A stretch of 64,000 bases of DNA, from assembly GCA_011525845.1 (NCBI GenBank), contig WYBP01000017.1, forward strand, positions 62,001 through 126,000, read 5' to 3'. The first letter of the stretch is position 1. Every line of letters starts with the position of its first letter. Of the stretch, positions 24,575 through 33,912 are shown in pieces. The position numbers and the translations under genes are program-made. A model generated the notes under the pieces. The model ran no database searches. It was given only the letters and a program-made list of their open reading frames with translations, and had not been told where the DNA came from. The stretch comes from Gemmatimonadaceae bacterium (GTDB taxonomy: Bacteria; Gemmatimonadota; Gemmatimonadetes; Gemmatimonadales; Gemmatimonadaceae).

Positions 24575-25868
24575 CCTTCTGTGCCATTCGCTTCATCATC
24601 TTGGACATCTCGCGGAACTGCTCCAGCAGGCGATTGACCTCGCTCACCGGCCGTCCCGAGCCCTTCGCGACCCGGGCCCGGCGCGAGCCGTTGATCAGCC
24701 CGGGGTTCTTCCGTTCCTCGGCGGTCATCGAGAGCACGATCGCCTCGGCGTGCTTGAGGCGCTTCGGGTCGGCCTCGCTGGCCTGCTTCATCATCTTCGC
24801 GTTCACGCCGGGGAGCATCTTCAGCACGTTCTGGAGCGGCCCCAGCTTCTGCATCTGCTTCATCGCGCTCAGGAAGTCCTGCAGGTCCATCCCTTCCTTG
24901 CGCACCTTCTTCTCGAGGCGCTTCGACTCGTCGGCGTCGAAGGTCTCCTGCGCCTTCTCCACCAGCGTGAGCACGTCGCCCTGCTGGAGGATCCGTCCCG
25001 CCATGCGGTCGGGGTGGAACTCCTCCAGCGCGTCCGTCTTCTCGCCCACGCCGATGAACTTGATCGGCTTCTTCGTGACCCCGTAGATCGAGAGCGCCGC
25101 GCCGCCGCGCGCGTCGCCATCCATCTTGGTGAGCACCACGCCGGTGACGCCCAACGCGTCGTTGAACCCCTGCGCGATCCGCACCGCGTCCTGGCCGGTC
25201 ATGCCGTCGGCCACGAGCAGGATCTCATCGGGCTGCACCGCCTCCTTCACGCGGCGCAGCTCCTCCATCATCGCTTCGTCGATCTGGAGCCGGCCCGCGG
25301 TGTCGAGGATGACCACCCGGTCCCGCTCCTTCCGCGCCTGTTCCACGCCGGCGCGGACGATCCTCACCACATCCTGCGTCGCGCGGTCGGCGTAGACCGG
25401 GATGCCGAGCTCCTTCCCCAGCGTCTCGAGCTGATCGATGGCCGCGGGGCGATACACGTCCGCCGCCACCATCCGCACCGCGCGTCCCTCACCCTTCAGC
25501 CGCCGAGCGAGCTTGGCGGCGGTCGTCGTCTTACCGGATCCCTGGAGCCCGACCATCATCACGACGGTCGGCGGCAGGGTGGACATCTTGAGGCCTTCCT
25601 TCCGCTCGCCGAGCATCACCGTCAGCTCGTCGTAGACGACCTTCACCAGCTGCTGCGCCGGCTGGACCGTCTTGAGCTGCGCGATGCCCACGGCGCGCTT
25701 CTCCACACGCTCCAGGAACTCGCGGGTGAGCTGGAAGCTGACGTCGGCCTCGAGGAGCACCCGGCGCACTTCGCGCAGGCCGTCCTTGATATCGGCTTCG
25801 GTGAGCACGCCGCGTCCGCGCAGGCGCGCGAAGGTGGCTTCCAGCTTCTCGGATAGTTCCGTGAACAT
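24567..25868 (-). CDS. ffh: Signal recognition particle protein Ffh
   Basis: A 433-residue SRP54 GTPase. The N domain (FTELSEKLEATFARLRGRG) is followed by the G domain with GLQGSGKTTTAAKLARR, DTAGRLQIDEAMM and KMDGDARGGAAL, and by a methionine-rich M domain from about residue 300 (FLSAMKQMQKLGPLQ, MAQKGR at the end). It targets nascent membrane proteins to the translocon. The ATG at 25868 matches the family N-terminus. A TATCCT box lies 10 nt upstream and there is no Shine-Dalgarno sequence. Confidence 0.96.
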   Translation of the reverse strand: MFTELSEKLEATFARLRGRGVLTEADIKDGLREVRRVLLEADVSFQLTREFLERVEKRAVGIAQLKTVQPAQQLVKVVYDELTVMLGERKEGLKMSTLPPTVVMMVGLQGSGKTTTAAKLARRLKGEGRAVRMVAADVYRPAAIDQLETLGKELGIPVYADRATQDVVRIVRAGVEQARKERDRVVILDTAGRLQIDEAMMEELRRVKEAVQPDEILLVADGMTGQDAVRIAQGFNDALGVTGVVLTKMDGDARGGAALSIYGVTKKPIKFIGVGEKTDALEEFHPDRMAGRILQQGDVLTLVEKAQETFDADESKRLEKKVRKEGMDLQDFLSAMKQMQKLGPLQNVLKMLPGVNAKMMKQASEADPKRLKHAEAIVLSMTAEERKNPGLINGSRRARVAKGSGRPVSEVNRLLEQFREMSKMMKRMAQKGR

Positions 25869-26178
25869 AGAGCCTTGAAGGATAAGCAGTTCGGGGCCCG
25901 CGACCAAGGGGCGGGGGGTAGGCGCCCGGGGGGTGGCCGGGAGGTGCGCGAGCGTGGTCGAGCCGCCGGCAGGTCATCGCCGGGCGGTGACCGGGCCACC
26001 CTCGTGGTGTTGCGCGGGGAGCGGGGGATGGCACATCGTGGGGGCAGGCGCGCAGGGCGCCCCCCGTCCGCGGGAAGGACCGAGTCCACCTGAGAGGCCT
26101 TCGACGCGTCAGCTGGGTGTGTCCGACCCTCCTTTCGCCCGACACCAGCGGACTCCGGGCGTCTCCGGGAGGTTCGTC
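25869..26178. other. Intergenic stretch without a recognisable gene
   Basis: These 310 bases separate the divergent ffh and ankyrin-protein genes. Apart from the TATCCT box near ffh (complement of 25879-25884) and a GGGAGG ribosome-binding site at 26167-26172 for the ankyrin gene, no repeat, RNA gene or coding frame with plausible start and codon use was seen. Confidence 0.5.
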
Positions 26179-27459
26179 ATGCCCGTCCGTCGCTTGCCCG
26201 TCCGTCCGAACCCGGACCAGCTCCGCCATCAAGCCAAGGACCTGCTGCGCGCGGCGCGCGCCGGGGATCCGGAGGCGGTGGCCGAGTTCCGCGCCCACCA
26301 CCCCGACCTCGCCGGAGGGTCCGACCTCGAGCGCGTGCGGCTCGCCGACGCGCAGCTCGTGCTCGCGCGCGCCTACCAGGCCAGCAGTTGGAACCGGCTC
26401 GTGCAGGCCGTCGAGATGGTGGAGGCGATCTGGACCGATGACCTCGACTCCCTGCGACGGCTCCTGCGGCTGAACCCCGCGCTCCTGCGCGAGGAGGTGC
26501 TGATCCGCGCCGACAGCAACTGGGGTCCGCCCCTGACCTACGCCGCCAACCTCGGACGTGACCGGCTGATCCGGTTCCTGTACGATGCGGGTGCGCGCGA
26601 CCTGGAGTCCGCCGCCGGCCGGGCCGCGCTGCAGGGACACGTCGAGACCGCACGGATGATCCACGACCTGGCTGGGCGTCCGGCCCTCAAGCCGGGGGCG
26701 CTCGGCGGTCCGGCGTACACGCTCAGCGCGTCCGGCACCGAACTCCTCCTCTCGCTCGGTGCGCGCGTGGTGGACGAGCGGGGCGCACGGCTCGCGCCGG
26801 TGGACGTCGTGCTCCAGACCGACAGCCGGCACCCCGAGCGCAAGCACGCGATCCTCGAGATGTACGCGAAGGCCGGACTCGCACTCCCAGACACGCCGGT
26901 GATGGCGCTGCACCGAGGGCGGATCGACCTGCTGGAGGCTCACCTCCGCCGCGACCCGGCTCTGCTCACGCGGACCTTCTCGCACCGCGAGATCTACCCG
27001 GCGGAGATGGGGTGCGGCGACCCGCTCGACGCGACGACCGGCACCCCGCTGGGGGGATCGACGCTGCTCCACATGTGCGTGGAGTTCGACGAGATGGAGA
27101 TCGGGCGGTGGCTGCTCGATCGGGGGATGGACCCGAACGTCCGGTCGCGCGTCGGGCGCTCGGGGTTCGGCGGGCACACGCCGCTCTTCAACACGGTGGT
27201 GTCGCAGCCGAACTTCTGGATGAACTACCGCGAGCGGGGACCGTTCGTCGCGCCATTCGCCGAGTTGCTGCTCGAGCGGGGCGCGGATCCGAGCGTCCGC
27301 GCCTCGCTCTGGAAGCGGCTGCATCCGGGGCACGGAGATCCGCAGCGCCGTGACTTCCGCGACGTCACCGCGCTCTCCTGGGGCGAGCGCTTCGTCGACC
27401 CGGTCTTCGTGAGCCGGCCGGCGATGCAGCGCATCGAGGAGGCTGGAGGCGTGCGCTGA
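26179..27459 (+). CDS. Ankyrin-repeat protein
   Basis: A 426-residue cytoplasmic protein without a signal peptide. The N-terminal part (PDQLRHQAKDLLRAARAGDPEAVAEF) is the helical cap seen in a family of bacterial ankyrin proteins. Ankyrin-like units follow, for example PPLTYAANLGRDRLIRFLYDAGA, then RAALQGHVETARMI, and near 300 GGSTLLHMCVEFDEMEIGRWLLDRGMDPNVRS and AELLLERGADPSVRA. Such repeats bind other proteins; the partner is unknown. The start has a clear ribosome-binding site 6 nt upstream. It precedes lon by 85 nt on the same strand. Confidence 0.85.
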   Translation: MPVRRLPVRPNPDQLRHQAKDLLRAARAGDPEAVAEFRAHHPDLAGGSDLERVRLADAQLVLARAYQASSWNRLVQAVEMVEAIWTDDLDSLRRLLRLNPALLREEVLIRADSNWGPPLTYAANLGRDRLIRFLYDAGARDLESAAGRAALQGHVETARMIHDLAGRPALKPGALGGPAYTLSASGTELLLSLGARVVDERGARLAPVDVVLQTDSRHPERKHAILEMYAKAGLALPDTPVMALHRGRIDLLEAHLRRDPALLTRTFSHREIYPAEMGCGDPLDATTGTPLGGSTLLHMCVEFDEMEIGRWLLDRGMDPNVRSRVGRSGFGGHTPLFNTVVSQPNFWMNYRERGPFVAPFAELLLERGADPSVRASLWKRLHPGHGDPQRRDFRDVTALSWGERFVDPVFVSRPAMQRIEEAGGVR

Positions 27460-27531
27460 ACCCTGCGCGCCCTCGCGGGTCACGGCCATCCGGCGTGCGC
27501 CCGACCGATGCGCGAAAGCGAGCAAGCGTCT

Positions 27532-27544
27532 TACATTTGGGATC
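27532..27544 (+). promoter_or_regulatory. -10 box for a probable leaderless lon transcript
   Basis: TACATT at 27532-27537 (four of six consensus positions) ends 7 nt before the lon GTG, and no Shine-Dalgarno sequence lies at useful distance. The transcription start would fall on or beside the start codon. No good -35 hexamer was seen. Confidence 0.4.
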
Positions 27545-29968
27545 GTGAGAGAGCCCTCGGACGTCGCGCTCCCCGCGGACCTGCCCCTCCTGGCGCTCCG
27601 CTCGACGATCGTCTTCCCCGGCGGTCGGATCGCCGTGCAGGTGGCGAGCGCGGAGAACCTCGCGCTGCTCGCCGCGCATCCGGACGAGGGCACGCCCGTC
27701 ATCTGCGTGCTCGAGCCGGAGGAGCGTGACGGGGCCCCGCGGCGCGCCGAGGGGCGGATCGGCGTGATCGCGCGGCTGACGGACCGGCGGGAGCCCGCCG
27801 GCGGCACCGCCCAGGTCACACTGGTCGGACTCGCCCGCGCGCGCGCGGTGACCACCACCCGTGACGCGATCGCCGGCTACGCCTTCGCCCGGGTGGAGGC
27901 GGTGGAGGAGCTGCTCCGCGACGACGCGGCGGCGCGGGCGTTCATGCATCGCGTGGCGCTGGCCGCGGACGCGCGCGTCGAGCTCGACACGAGCTTCCCC
28001 GCGGAGCTCCCCGCCCTGCTGCGGCGCGAGGCGCAGCGCCCCTCGCGCTTCGCCGACCTCGCCGCCGCGCGGGGGGCGATGCGCGCTGCGGAGAAGGACG
28101 AGGTGGTGCAGCGGCTCGACGTGGTCGCGCGGCTGGAGTTCCTCGCCGAGCGCTGGGAGCGCGAGGCCGCCAAGGCGAAGGTCCACGAGGAGGTGCGGCA
28201 GGAGACCGAGCGCCGGATCGACCGGCACCACCGCGAGTTCTTCCTCCGCCAGCAGCTCCAGGCGATCAAGTCGGAGCTGGGGGAGGCGGAGCTCGGCGAG
28301 GGGGAGACGGTCGAGCTGCTGCGCCGCGTGGAGGAGTCCGCGCTCCCTGAGTCGGTCGCGGCGGAGGCGCGGCGCGAGATCGAGCGGCTGCGCGCGCTCT
28401 CCACGGCGTCGAGCGAGCACCAGGTGCTGCGGAACTACGTCGAGTGGGTGCTCACGCTCCCGTGGCAGAAGCGCACCGGCGTGCCGGGGATCGCGCTCGA
28501 GCAGGTGGAGCGCGCGCTCGACGGGCGGCACTACGGGCTGCACGAGGCCAAGGAGCGCATCCTCGAGTACCTCGCGGTGCGGCAGCTGCGCGGCGACCGC
28601 GGGCGCGACCCGCACGGGCCGATCCTCTGCTTCGTCGGGCCACCGGGCACGGGCAAGACCTCGCTCGGCGAGGCGATCGCGGCGAGCATCGGGAGAGCGT
28701 TCTACCGCATCTCCGTGGGCGGCGTGCGTGACGAGGCGGAGATCCGCGGGCACCGCCGCACCTACGTCGGCTCCCTGCCGGGGCTGATCGTGCAGGCGAT
28801 GCGGCGCGTGCAGGCGAACGACCCCGTGCTGATGATCGACGAGATCGACAAGATGACGGCCGGGGGCCCCAGCGGCGACCCGACCGCCGCGATGCTCGAG
28901 GTGCTCGACCCGGCGCAGAACGCGACGTTCACGGACCACTACCTGAACCTCCCGTTCGACCTCTCGTCGGTGCTCTTCATCTGCACCGCGAACAACCTCT
29001 TCGACATCCCCCACGCGCTCCGCGACCGGCTCGAGGTGATCCGCATCGCCGGGTACACGGTGGAGGAGAAGGTCGAGATCGCCTGGCGCTACCTCCTCCC
29101 CCGGCTCTTCGACGACCACGGGATCAGCGACCACGACCTGCAGTTCACGGACGAGTCGCTCTCGCTGATCGCCAACCGGTACGCGCGCGAGGCGGGACTC
29201 CGCACCTTCGAGCGCCAGATCGCGGCGCTGATGCGGAAGCGCGCCAAGCGGAAGGCGGAGGGGGAGACCGGCGCCTGGATCGTGGACGCGGCGCGGATCG
29301 AGGACACGCTGGGCCCGCCACGCTTCGCGCCCGAGGCCGCGGAGCAGGCGCCCGAGGTGGGCACGGTGACCGGGCTCGCCTGGACGGCGAACGGCGGCGA
29401 GCTGATGACGATCGAGGCGCTGCTGATGCCCGGCACGGGGAAGCTGACCGTGACCGGCCAGCTCGGCGACGTGATGCGCGAGTCGGTGGACGCGGCCTGC
29501 TCCTACGTGCGCTCGCGCGGCCGGGTGCTCCGCGTGGCCGACGCGGAGATGAAGGCGAGCGACCTGCACGTGCACTTCCCCGCCGGGTCGGTGCCGAAGG
29601 ACGGGCCGAGCGCCGGGGTGGCGGTGACGCTCGCGATCGCGAGCGTGATGAGCCGGCGCGCGGTGCGGCGCGACGTGGCGGTCACCGGCGAGGTGACGCT
29701 GCGCGGCATGGTGCTCGAGATCGGGGGCGTGAAGGAGAAGGTGCTGGCGGCGTACCGGGCCGGCCTCCGCTCGATCGTGATGCCGAGGGCGAACGAGAAG
29801 GACCTGCGCGAGATCCCGCCGGAGGTGCGGCAGGCCATCACCTTCCGCTGCGTGGGCACGATGGACGAGGTGATCGAGGCGATGCTCCTCCCGCCGACGC
29901 GCAACGGGTTCGCGGACGACCTCCCGCTGTTCGACGAGGTGGCGCGCGCGGTGGCCGACGGGCCCTGA
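27545..29968 (+). CDS. lon: ATP-dependent protease Lon
   Basis: An 807-residue LonA. The N-terminal substrate domain starts LPLLALRSTIVFPGG. The AAA+ domain carries FVGPPGTGKTSLGEAIA and VLMIDEIDKMTAG. The protease domain has the catalytic dyad Ser689 (KDGPSAGVAVT) and Lys732 (GGVKEKVLAA), with the 43-residue spacing of E. coli Lon. It degrades misfolded and regulatory proteins. The SET-domain gene starts one base after its stop codon, so the two are almost certainly cotranscribed. Confidence 0.96.
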   Translation: MREPSDVALPADLPLLALRSTIVFPGGRIAVQVASAENLALLAAHPDEGTPVICVLEPEERDGAPRRAEGRIGVIARLTDRREPAGGTAQVTLVGLARARAVTTTRDAIAGYAFARVEAVEELLRDDAAARAFMHRVALAADARVELDTSFPAELPALLRREAQRPSRFADLAAARGAMRAAEKDEVVQRLDVVARLEFLAERWEREAAKAKVHEEVRQETERRIDRHHREFFLRQQLQAIKSELGEAELGEGETVELLRRVEESALPESVAAEARREIERLRALSTASSEHQVLRNYVEWVLTLPWQKRTGVPGIALEQVERALDGRHYGLHEAKERILEYLAVRQLRGDRGRDPHGPILCFVGPPGTGKTSLGEAIAASIGRAFYRISVGGVRDEAEIRGHRRTYVGSLPGLIVQAMRRVQANDPVLMIDEIDKMTAGGPSGDPTAAMLEVLDPAQNATFTDHYLNLPFDLSSVLFICTANNLFDIPHALRDRLEVIRIAGYTVEEKVEIAWRYLLPRLFDDHGISDHDLQFTDESLSLIANRYAREAGLRTFERQIAALMRKRAKRKAEGETGAWIVDAARIEDTLGPPRFAPEAAEQAPEVGTVTGLAWTANGGELMTIEALLMPGTGKLTVTGQLGDVMRESVDAACSYVRSRGRVLRVADAEMKASDLHVHFPAGSVPKDGPSAGVAVTLAIASVMSRRAVRRDVAVTGEVTLRGMVLEIGGVKEKVLAAYRAGLRSIVMPRANEKDLREIPPEVRQAITFRCVGTMDEVIEAMLLPPTRNGFADDLPLFDEVARAVADGP

Positions 29969-29969
29969 G

Positions 29970-30506
29970 GTGGCACGCCCCTGGGAGGTCCGGCGGTCGC
30001 CGCGCCACGGCCGCGGCGTCTTCGCCACCGCGCCGATCCCCGCCGGCACGCGGATCATCGAGTACACCGGCGAGCTGATCAGCGAGGCGGAGGGGGAGCG
30101 CCGCTACCCCTCCACGCCGGACGGGCAGGAGGAGCCGGAGCACACCTACCTCCTCACGCTCGACGAGACCCGCGTGATCGACGCGAACGTGGGGGGGAAC
30201 GCCGCGCGGTTCATCAACCACTCCTGTGAACCGAATTGCGAACCGATCGCGTATGGCGACCACATGTGGATCGTCGCCGTGCGGGGGATCAGGCCGGGGG
30301 AGGAGCTCGCGTACGACTACGCGATCGAGCTCGACGAGCCGCACACGCCCGCGCGCAAGCGGCGCTTCCCCTGCGCGTGCGAGGCACCGGGCTGCCGGGG
30401 CTCGATCCTCAAGCCCAAGCGCCAGCCGCTGCACCCGCTCGTGCGGCGCGCCATCGCGCGGTGGGGGCCCGGGGCCGAGGCGCGGCGCGCGGGGAGCGCG
30501 CGATGA
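29970..30506 (+). CDS. SET-domain protein-lysine methyltransferase
   Basis: A 178-residue protein that is essentially one complete SET domain. Visible motifs are SPRHGRGVFATAPI, IIEYTGELIS, ARFINHSCEPNC (cofactor knot) and ELAYDYAIE. A post-SET zinc cluster follows (CACEAPGC then RGSI) that can combine with the knot cysteine. All key residues of an active AdoMet-dependent lysine methyltransferase are present. A basic tail follows. The substrate is unknown. It is wedged between lon and the DUF445 gene: the GTG start follows the lon stop by one base and its own stop overlaps the next ATG. Confidence 0.9.
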   Translation: MARPWEVRRSPRHGRGVFATAPIPAGTRIIEYTGELISEAEGERRYPSTPDGQEEPEHTYLLTLDETRVIDANVGGNAARFINHSCEPNCEPIAYGDHMWIVAVRGIRPGEELAYDYAIELDEPHTPARKRRFPCACEAPGCRGSILKPKRQPLHPLVRRAIARWGPGAEARRAGSAR

Positions 30507-31612
30507 GCCCCGTGCTCCAGGAGCTGCTCCTCAACATCCTCGTCGGCACCATCGCGGGCGGCATCACCAACGCCGTCGCGGTCTGGATGCTCTTCCATCC
30601 GTACGAGCGGCGCTACGGGTTCCAGGGCGCGATCCCCAAGAACAAGGCGCGGCTCGCGAAGAGCATCGGGCGCACGGTGGGGGAGAAGCTGCTCACCCCG
30701 GCCGACCTGCTCGAGGAGCTCTCGCGCGCCGGGATCCGCGAGACGCTCGACAAGCTCCTCGCGGACTTCATCGGCCGCACGCTCGAGGTGGAGCGCGGTC
30801 CCCTGCGCTCCCTGCTCCCGCTGCCCGTCCTCGCGGAGGTGGAGCGCGCGCTCATGTCGCTCGCACCGGCCGTGGCCGCACGCGTGGAGCAGCACGCGAC
30901 CACGCCGGCGTTCGAGGAGCAGGTGCGTGCCGCGGTGCGCCGGCTGCGGACGGAGGTCGGCGCGCGCTCGGTGGGCGAGGTGCTCACGCCGGCGCGGCGC
31001 GCCGAGCTCGCCGCGCAGGCCGCGGTGCTCGCCACCGAGCTGATCGAGGAGGGGCGCAAGGCGGACGACCGCTCGGCCACCGCGCGCATCGGCGACCTCC
31101 TGCTCCGGATGGCTGGCACCGACCGCACGCGCGGGTTCGTCGAACGGACGGTGGCCGAGGCGCTGGGGCGCGCGGAGCGCCGGAGCTGGGGAGAGGTGCT
31201 CGACGCGATCGGCGAGGAGACGGTGGTGCGCTGGCTGATCGAGGCGGCGCGTTCGCCGCGCGCGCACACCCTCGTCGCGGAGGGCGCCGCGACGGGCGCC
31301 GTCGCGCTGCTCGACCGCCCGATCGGGCGGCCGGCGCGCTTCCTCCCGCCGGATGCGGTCACGCGCCTCGCCGCCGCCGCGGGCCCGGCCCTCTGGGGCT
31401 GGATCGAGGAGCAGCTCCCGCGCCTCGTCGAGCAGCTCAACATCCAGGCGATGGTCGAGCGGAAGGTGCTCGGGTTCAGCACGGCGCGGATCGAGGAGAT
31501 CATCCGCGGCGTGACCGAGCGGGAGCTCAAGATGATCGTCCGCCTGGGCTACGTGCTGGGCGCGATCATCGGCCTCGTCACCTTCTCGGTGGGGCAGCTG
31601 CTCGACCGCTGA
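30503..31612 (+). CDS. DUF445 family membrane-associated protein
   Basis: A 369-residue protein with a hydrophobic N-terminal segment carrying the DUF445 signature (LVGTIAGGITNAVAVWMLFHPYERRY then FQGAIPKNKARLAKSIG). A long helical middle follows, and a C-terminal membrane helix (LGYVLGAIIGLVTFSVGQLL). The function of the family is unknown. The ATG overlaps the SET gene stop (ATGA), so lon, SET and DUF445 form one unit. It is the last gene of the run. Confidence 0.85.
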   Translation: MSPVLQELLLNILVGTIAGGITNAVAVWMLFHPYERRYGFQGAIPKNKARLAKSIGRTVGEKLLTPADLLEELSRAGIRETLDKLLADFIGRTLEVERGPLRSLLPLPVLAEVERALMSLAPAVAARVEQHATTPAFEEQVRAAVRRLRTEVGARSVGEVLTPARRAELAAQAAVLATELIEEGRKADDRSATARIGDLLLRMAGTDRTRGFVERTVAEALGRAERRSWGEVLDAIGEETVVRWLIEAARSPRAHTLVAEGAATGAVALLDRPIGRPARFLPPDAVTRLAAAAGPALWGWIEEQLPRLVEQLNIQAMVERKVLGFSTARIEEIIRGVTERELKMIVRLGYVLGAIIGLVTFSVGQLLDR

Positions 31613-31651
31613 CCCCGCGGCGCGGCCGTCGGCCGCCGCGCCGGCAGGTCG

Positions 31652-32632
31652 TCAGCGTGCGGCCTCGCTCCGGAGCGCATCCACCTCGGCCTTCAGCGCG
31701 GCCAGCTCGGCCCCGAACTCCGCCACGCTCGCCTTGGGGACGATCGCGACCGGCGCGGCCTTGATCACCGCGGAGAACTCCGGCACGTCCGTGAACGGCT
31801 CATCGTCCGCCAGCGCGAAGAGCCCGATGAGGGCGAGCACCACCGCGCTCGTCGTCGCCCCGGCGCGCCAGCGGCGCCTGGCGGAGAGCGAGGACGCGTT
31901 GGCGAGGTGCCACGCGATCGCGACCGCGAGGAGTGCCAGGTTCGCCGCGACCTCGATCCCGCCGAGGATGCCGAGCGAGGGCAGCAGGAACTCGGCCCAT
32001 CCGGAGAGGGAGGTGTACGCCATCGCCGCGACGGCGATGACGAGCGTGATGAAGAGGTGGGTGACGAAGCGGAACTGGCCGATCACCGCCCGGGCCACCG
32101 CGGCCCAGACGCCCGCCCAGCCGAGGGAGAGCACGGTGACGCCGAGCGCGAGGAGGAGCGCCTGTGTCGCCCCCGCGCGCTCGTAGTTGTCGAGCCACCC
32201 GTGGAGGGCGATGAGCGCGAGCGCCGCCGCCGAGAGCGCGAGCCGGACCGTCGTGCGCTGGTGCCAGCGCTGCGGACCGGCGGCGTCGGCCGCGCTGCGA
32301 TGCAGGGGGATCGCCGGCGGCACCGCCTCGGAGTCGTCGCGGAAGCGGAGTGTCGTGCGGCCGACCGTGATCTCGGTGCCCGGCCGGACCCGGATGCGCT
32401 CGGCCAGCGGATGGGTGGCCGTCGCGAGCTTGTTCACGCTCCCGAGGTCCTCGACCACGAGCGCACCGTCCTCCTCCTGCACGAGGCGGGCGTGCCGGGC
32501 GTCGACATGGGGATCGTCGAGCACGAGCGCGTTGTCGAGTGCGCGGCCGATGGCGAACGGGAACGCCTCCACGCGGACGCGCTGGCGGACCTCCCCGCTC
32601 CGTCCGTGCACGACCTCGACGATCATCGCCAT
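31652..32632 (-). CDS. FHA-domain membrane protein
   Basis: A 326-residue protein. An FHA domain occupies about 1-105 (FAIGRALDNALVLDDPHVDARHARL and VEDLGSVNKL), which binds phosphothreonine peptides. Four or five hydrophobic segments follow (about 130-270), then a C-terminal helix likely to form a coiled coil (AEFGAELAALKAEVDALRSE). The ATG at 32632 has GGAG 8 nt upstream; the next ATG at 32626 forms an ATGA overlap with the preceding gene and is the alternative. It is the last gene of a five-gene chain; no Ser/Thr kinase is seen in the window. Confidence 0.85.
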   Translation of the reverse strand: MAMIVEVVHGRSGEVRQRVRVEAFPFAIGRALDNALVLDDPHVDARHARLVQEEDGALVVEDLGSVNKLATATHPLAERIRVRPGTEITVGRTTLRFRDDSEAVPPAIPLHRSAADAAGPQRWHQRTTVRLALSAAALALIALHGWLDNYERAGATQALLLALGVTVLSLGWAGVWAAVARAVIGQFRFVTHLFITLVIAVAAMAYTSLSGWAEFLLPSLGILGGIEVAANLALLAVAIAWHLANASSLSARRRWRAGATTSAVVLALIGLFALADDEPFTDVPEFSAVIKAAPVAIVPKASVAEFGAELAALKAEVDALRSEAAR

Positions 32633-33912
32633 GAGACGCGCTCCAGGTAGCGGGCGGTGAGCCGCTCGATGTTGTCGAAGCTGGCCCCCGCCAGGGTGAG
32701 GGTCGAGACGAGACCGTTCCCGCCGTTGCCGAGCACGGCCACCTTGAGCACGGCGTCGTAGAGGCCCTCGAGCTTCTTGAGCGCCCGCAGGCAGAGCACC
32801 GCGCGCATCGGCGTGCCGCCGGCCGCCGCCACGTTGCGCGTGCTGCACTTCCAGGGGGTGACGTGCTTCTCGTCGCCCGAGGGCGTGTTGTCGTTGGCGA
32901 ACCGGTCCGAGTAGAGCTTCGCGAAGCGGATGGCGTTCAGCCCCTTGCTCTCGAGCGCCTCGTGGACGATGGAGACCACGCCGGAGCTCTGGTCGCCCGC
33001 GATGAAGACCTCGTCGTCGGTGGCGCAGCGATGCCAGAGCTGCTCGTAGCGCAGGTCCTCGCCCCGCTCGGCGCCACCCCAGCAGCGGAAGACCGCCGCC
33101 GGCTCCGTGACCACGCGGAAGGCGCCGACCTCCACCATCTTGTCCTCCCCCTCGAACAGGGCGTTGAGGTACTCCCGCTGGTAGTCGGTCAGCTGCGCCG
33201 TCATCTCGGCGAGGAAGTCCGACGGCGGCGTGAAGCCGGGCGCGCGGACGCTGGCGACGAGCGCCGAGACCTGCGCCTCGGGCACGAGGAAGGAGCGTTG
33301 CTCGCCCATGGTGGAGACGTTCACGCCCACCACCCGTCCGCCCTCGGTGATGGTGGGACCGCCGCTCATCCCCGGGTTGATCGAGCCGGTGAAGTGGATC
33401 TTCGGGTAGAGCGTGTGCCGCAGGTTGCCGTTGTAGGTGCCCTCGACGATGCTCAGCCCGAGGTCGCTCGGGTGGCCCAGGGAGTAGAGCCGGTCGCCCT
33501 GCCGCGGCGCGGTGCTCCCGAGCGTGAAGAAGCGTGGCGAGGCCATCCCCGTGCGCAGCACCGCCAGGTCGTGCACCACGTCGAGCGCGACCACCTCGGC
33601 CGCGTGCGCCGTGCCGTCCCGGTCCACGACCTCCACCCGGTAGTTGTCGGGCTCGTGGATGCGCTCGGCGATCACGTGGAAGTTCGTGACCATCAGGCCG
33701 TCGGCGCTCACGAAGAATCCGGTGCCGATGGAGGCCTTGGCGTTGGAGGCGGTCTCCATCACCTGGATCTTGAGGATGTGGTCGCTGTAGCGCGCGAAGA
33801 CGGTCGAGGTGGCGATCTTCGGGAGCGCTCCCTCCGCCTCCGGCTGCTGCGCCATGAGCCCGGGCGACGCGAGGAGCATCAGCGCGCCGACGGCGCCGAC
33901 CGCACGCCTCAT
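32623..33912 (-). CDS. Secreted trypsin-like serine protease (S1C type) with a cysteine-containing C-terminal domain
   Basis: A 429-residue protein with a signal peptide (MRRAVGAVGALMLLASPGLMAQ). The protease domain has the full triad: His79 (VTNFHVIAE), Asp115 (VVHDLAVLR) and Ser183 (NPGMSGGPT). There is no PDZ domain. Residues about 240-429 form an unrecognised domain with several cysteines (CWGG, WHRCAT, WKCST, LCLR), probably disulphide-bonded in the periplasm. Both flanking junctions overlap, tying it to the HExxH lipoprotein and the FHA protein. Confidence 0.87.
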   Translation of the reverse strand: MRRAVGAVGALMLLASPGLMAQQPEAEGALPKIATSTVFARYSDHILKIQVMETASNAKASIGTGFFVSADGLMVTNFHVIAERIHEPDNYRVEVVDRDGTAHAAEVVALDVVHDLAVLRTGMASPRFFTLGSTAPRQGDRLYSLGHPSDLGLSIVEGTYNGNLRHTLYPKIHFTGSINPGMSGGPTITEGGRVVGVNVSTMGEQRSFLVPEAQVSALVASVRAPGFTPPSDFLAEMTAQLTDYQREYLNALFEGEDKMVEVGAFRVVTEPAAVFRCWGGAERGEDLRYEQLWHRCATDDEVFIAGDQSSGVVSIVHEALESKGLNAIRFAKLYSDRFANDNTPSGDEKHVTPWKCSTRNVAAAGGTPMRAVLCLRALKKLEGLYDAVLKVAVLGNGGNGLVSTLTLAGASFDNIERLTARYLERVSWR

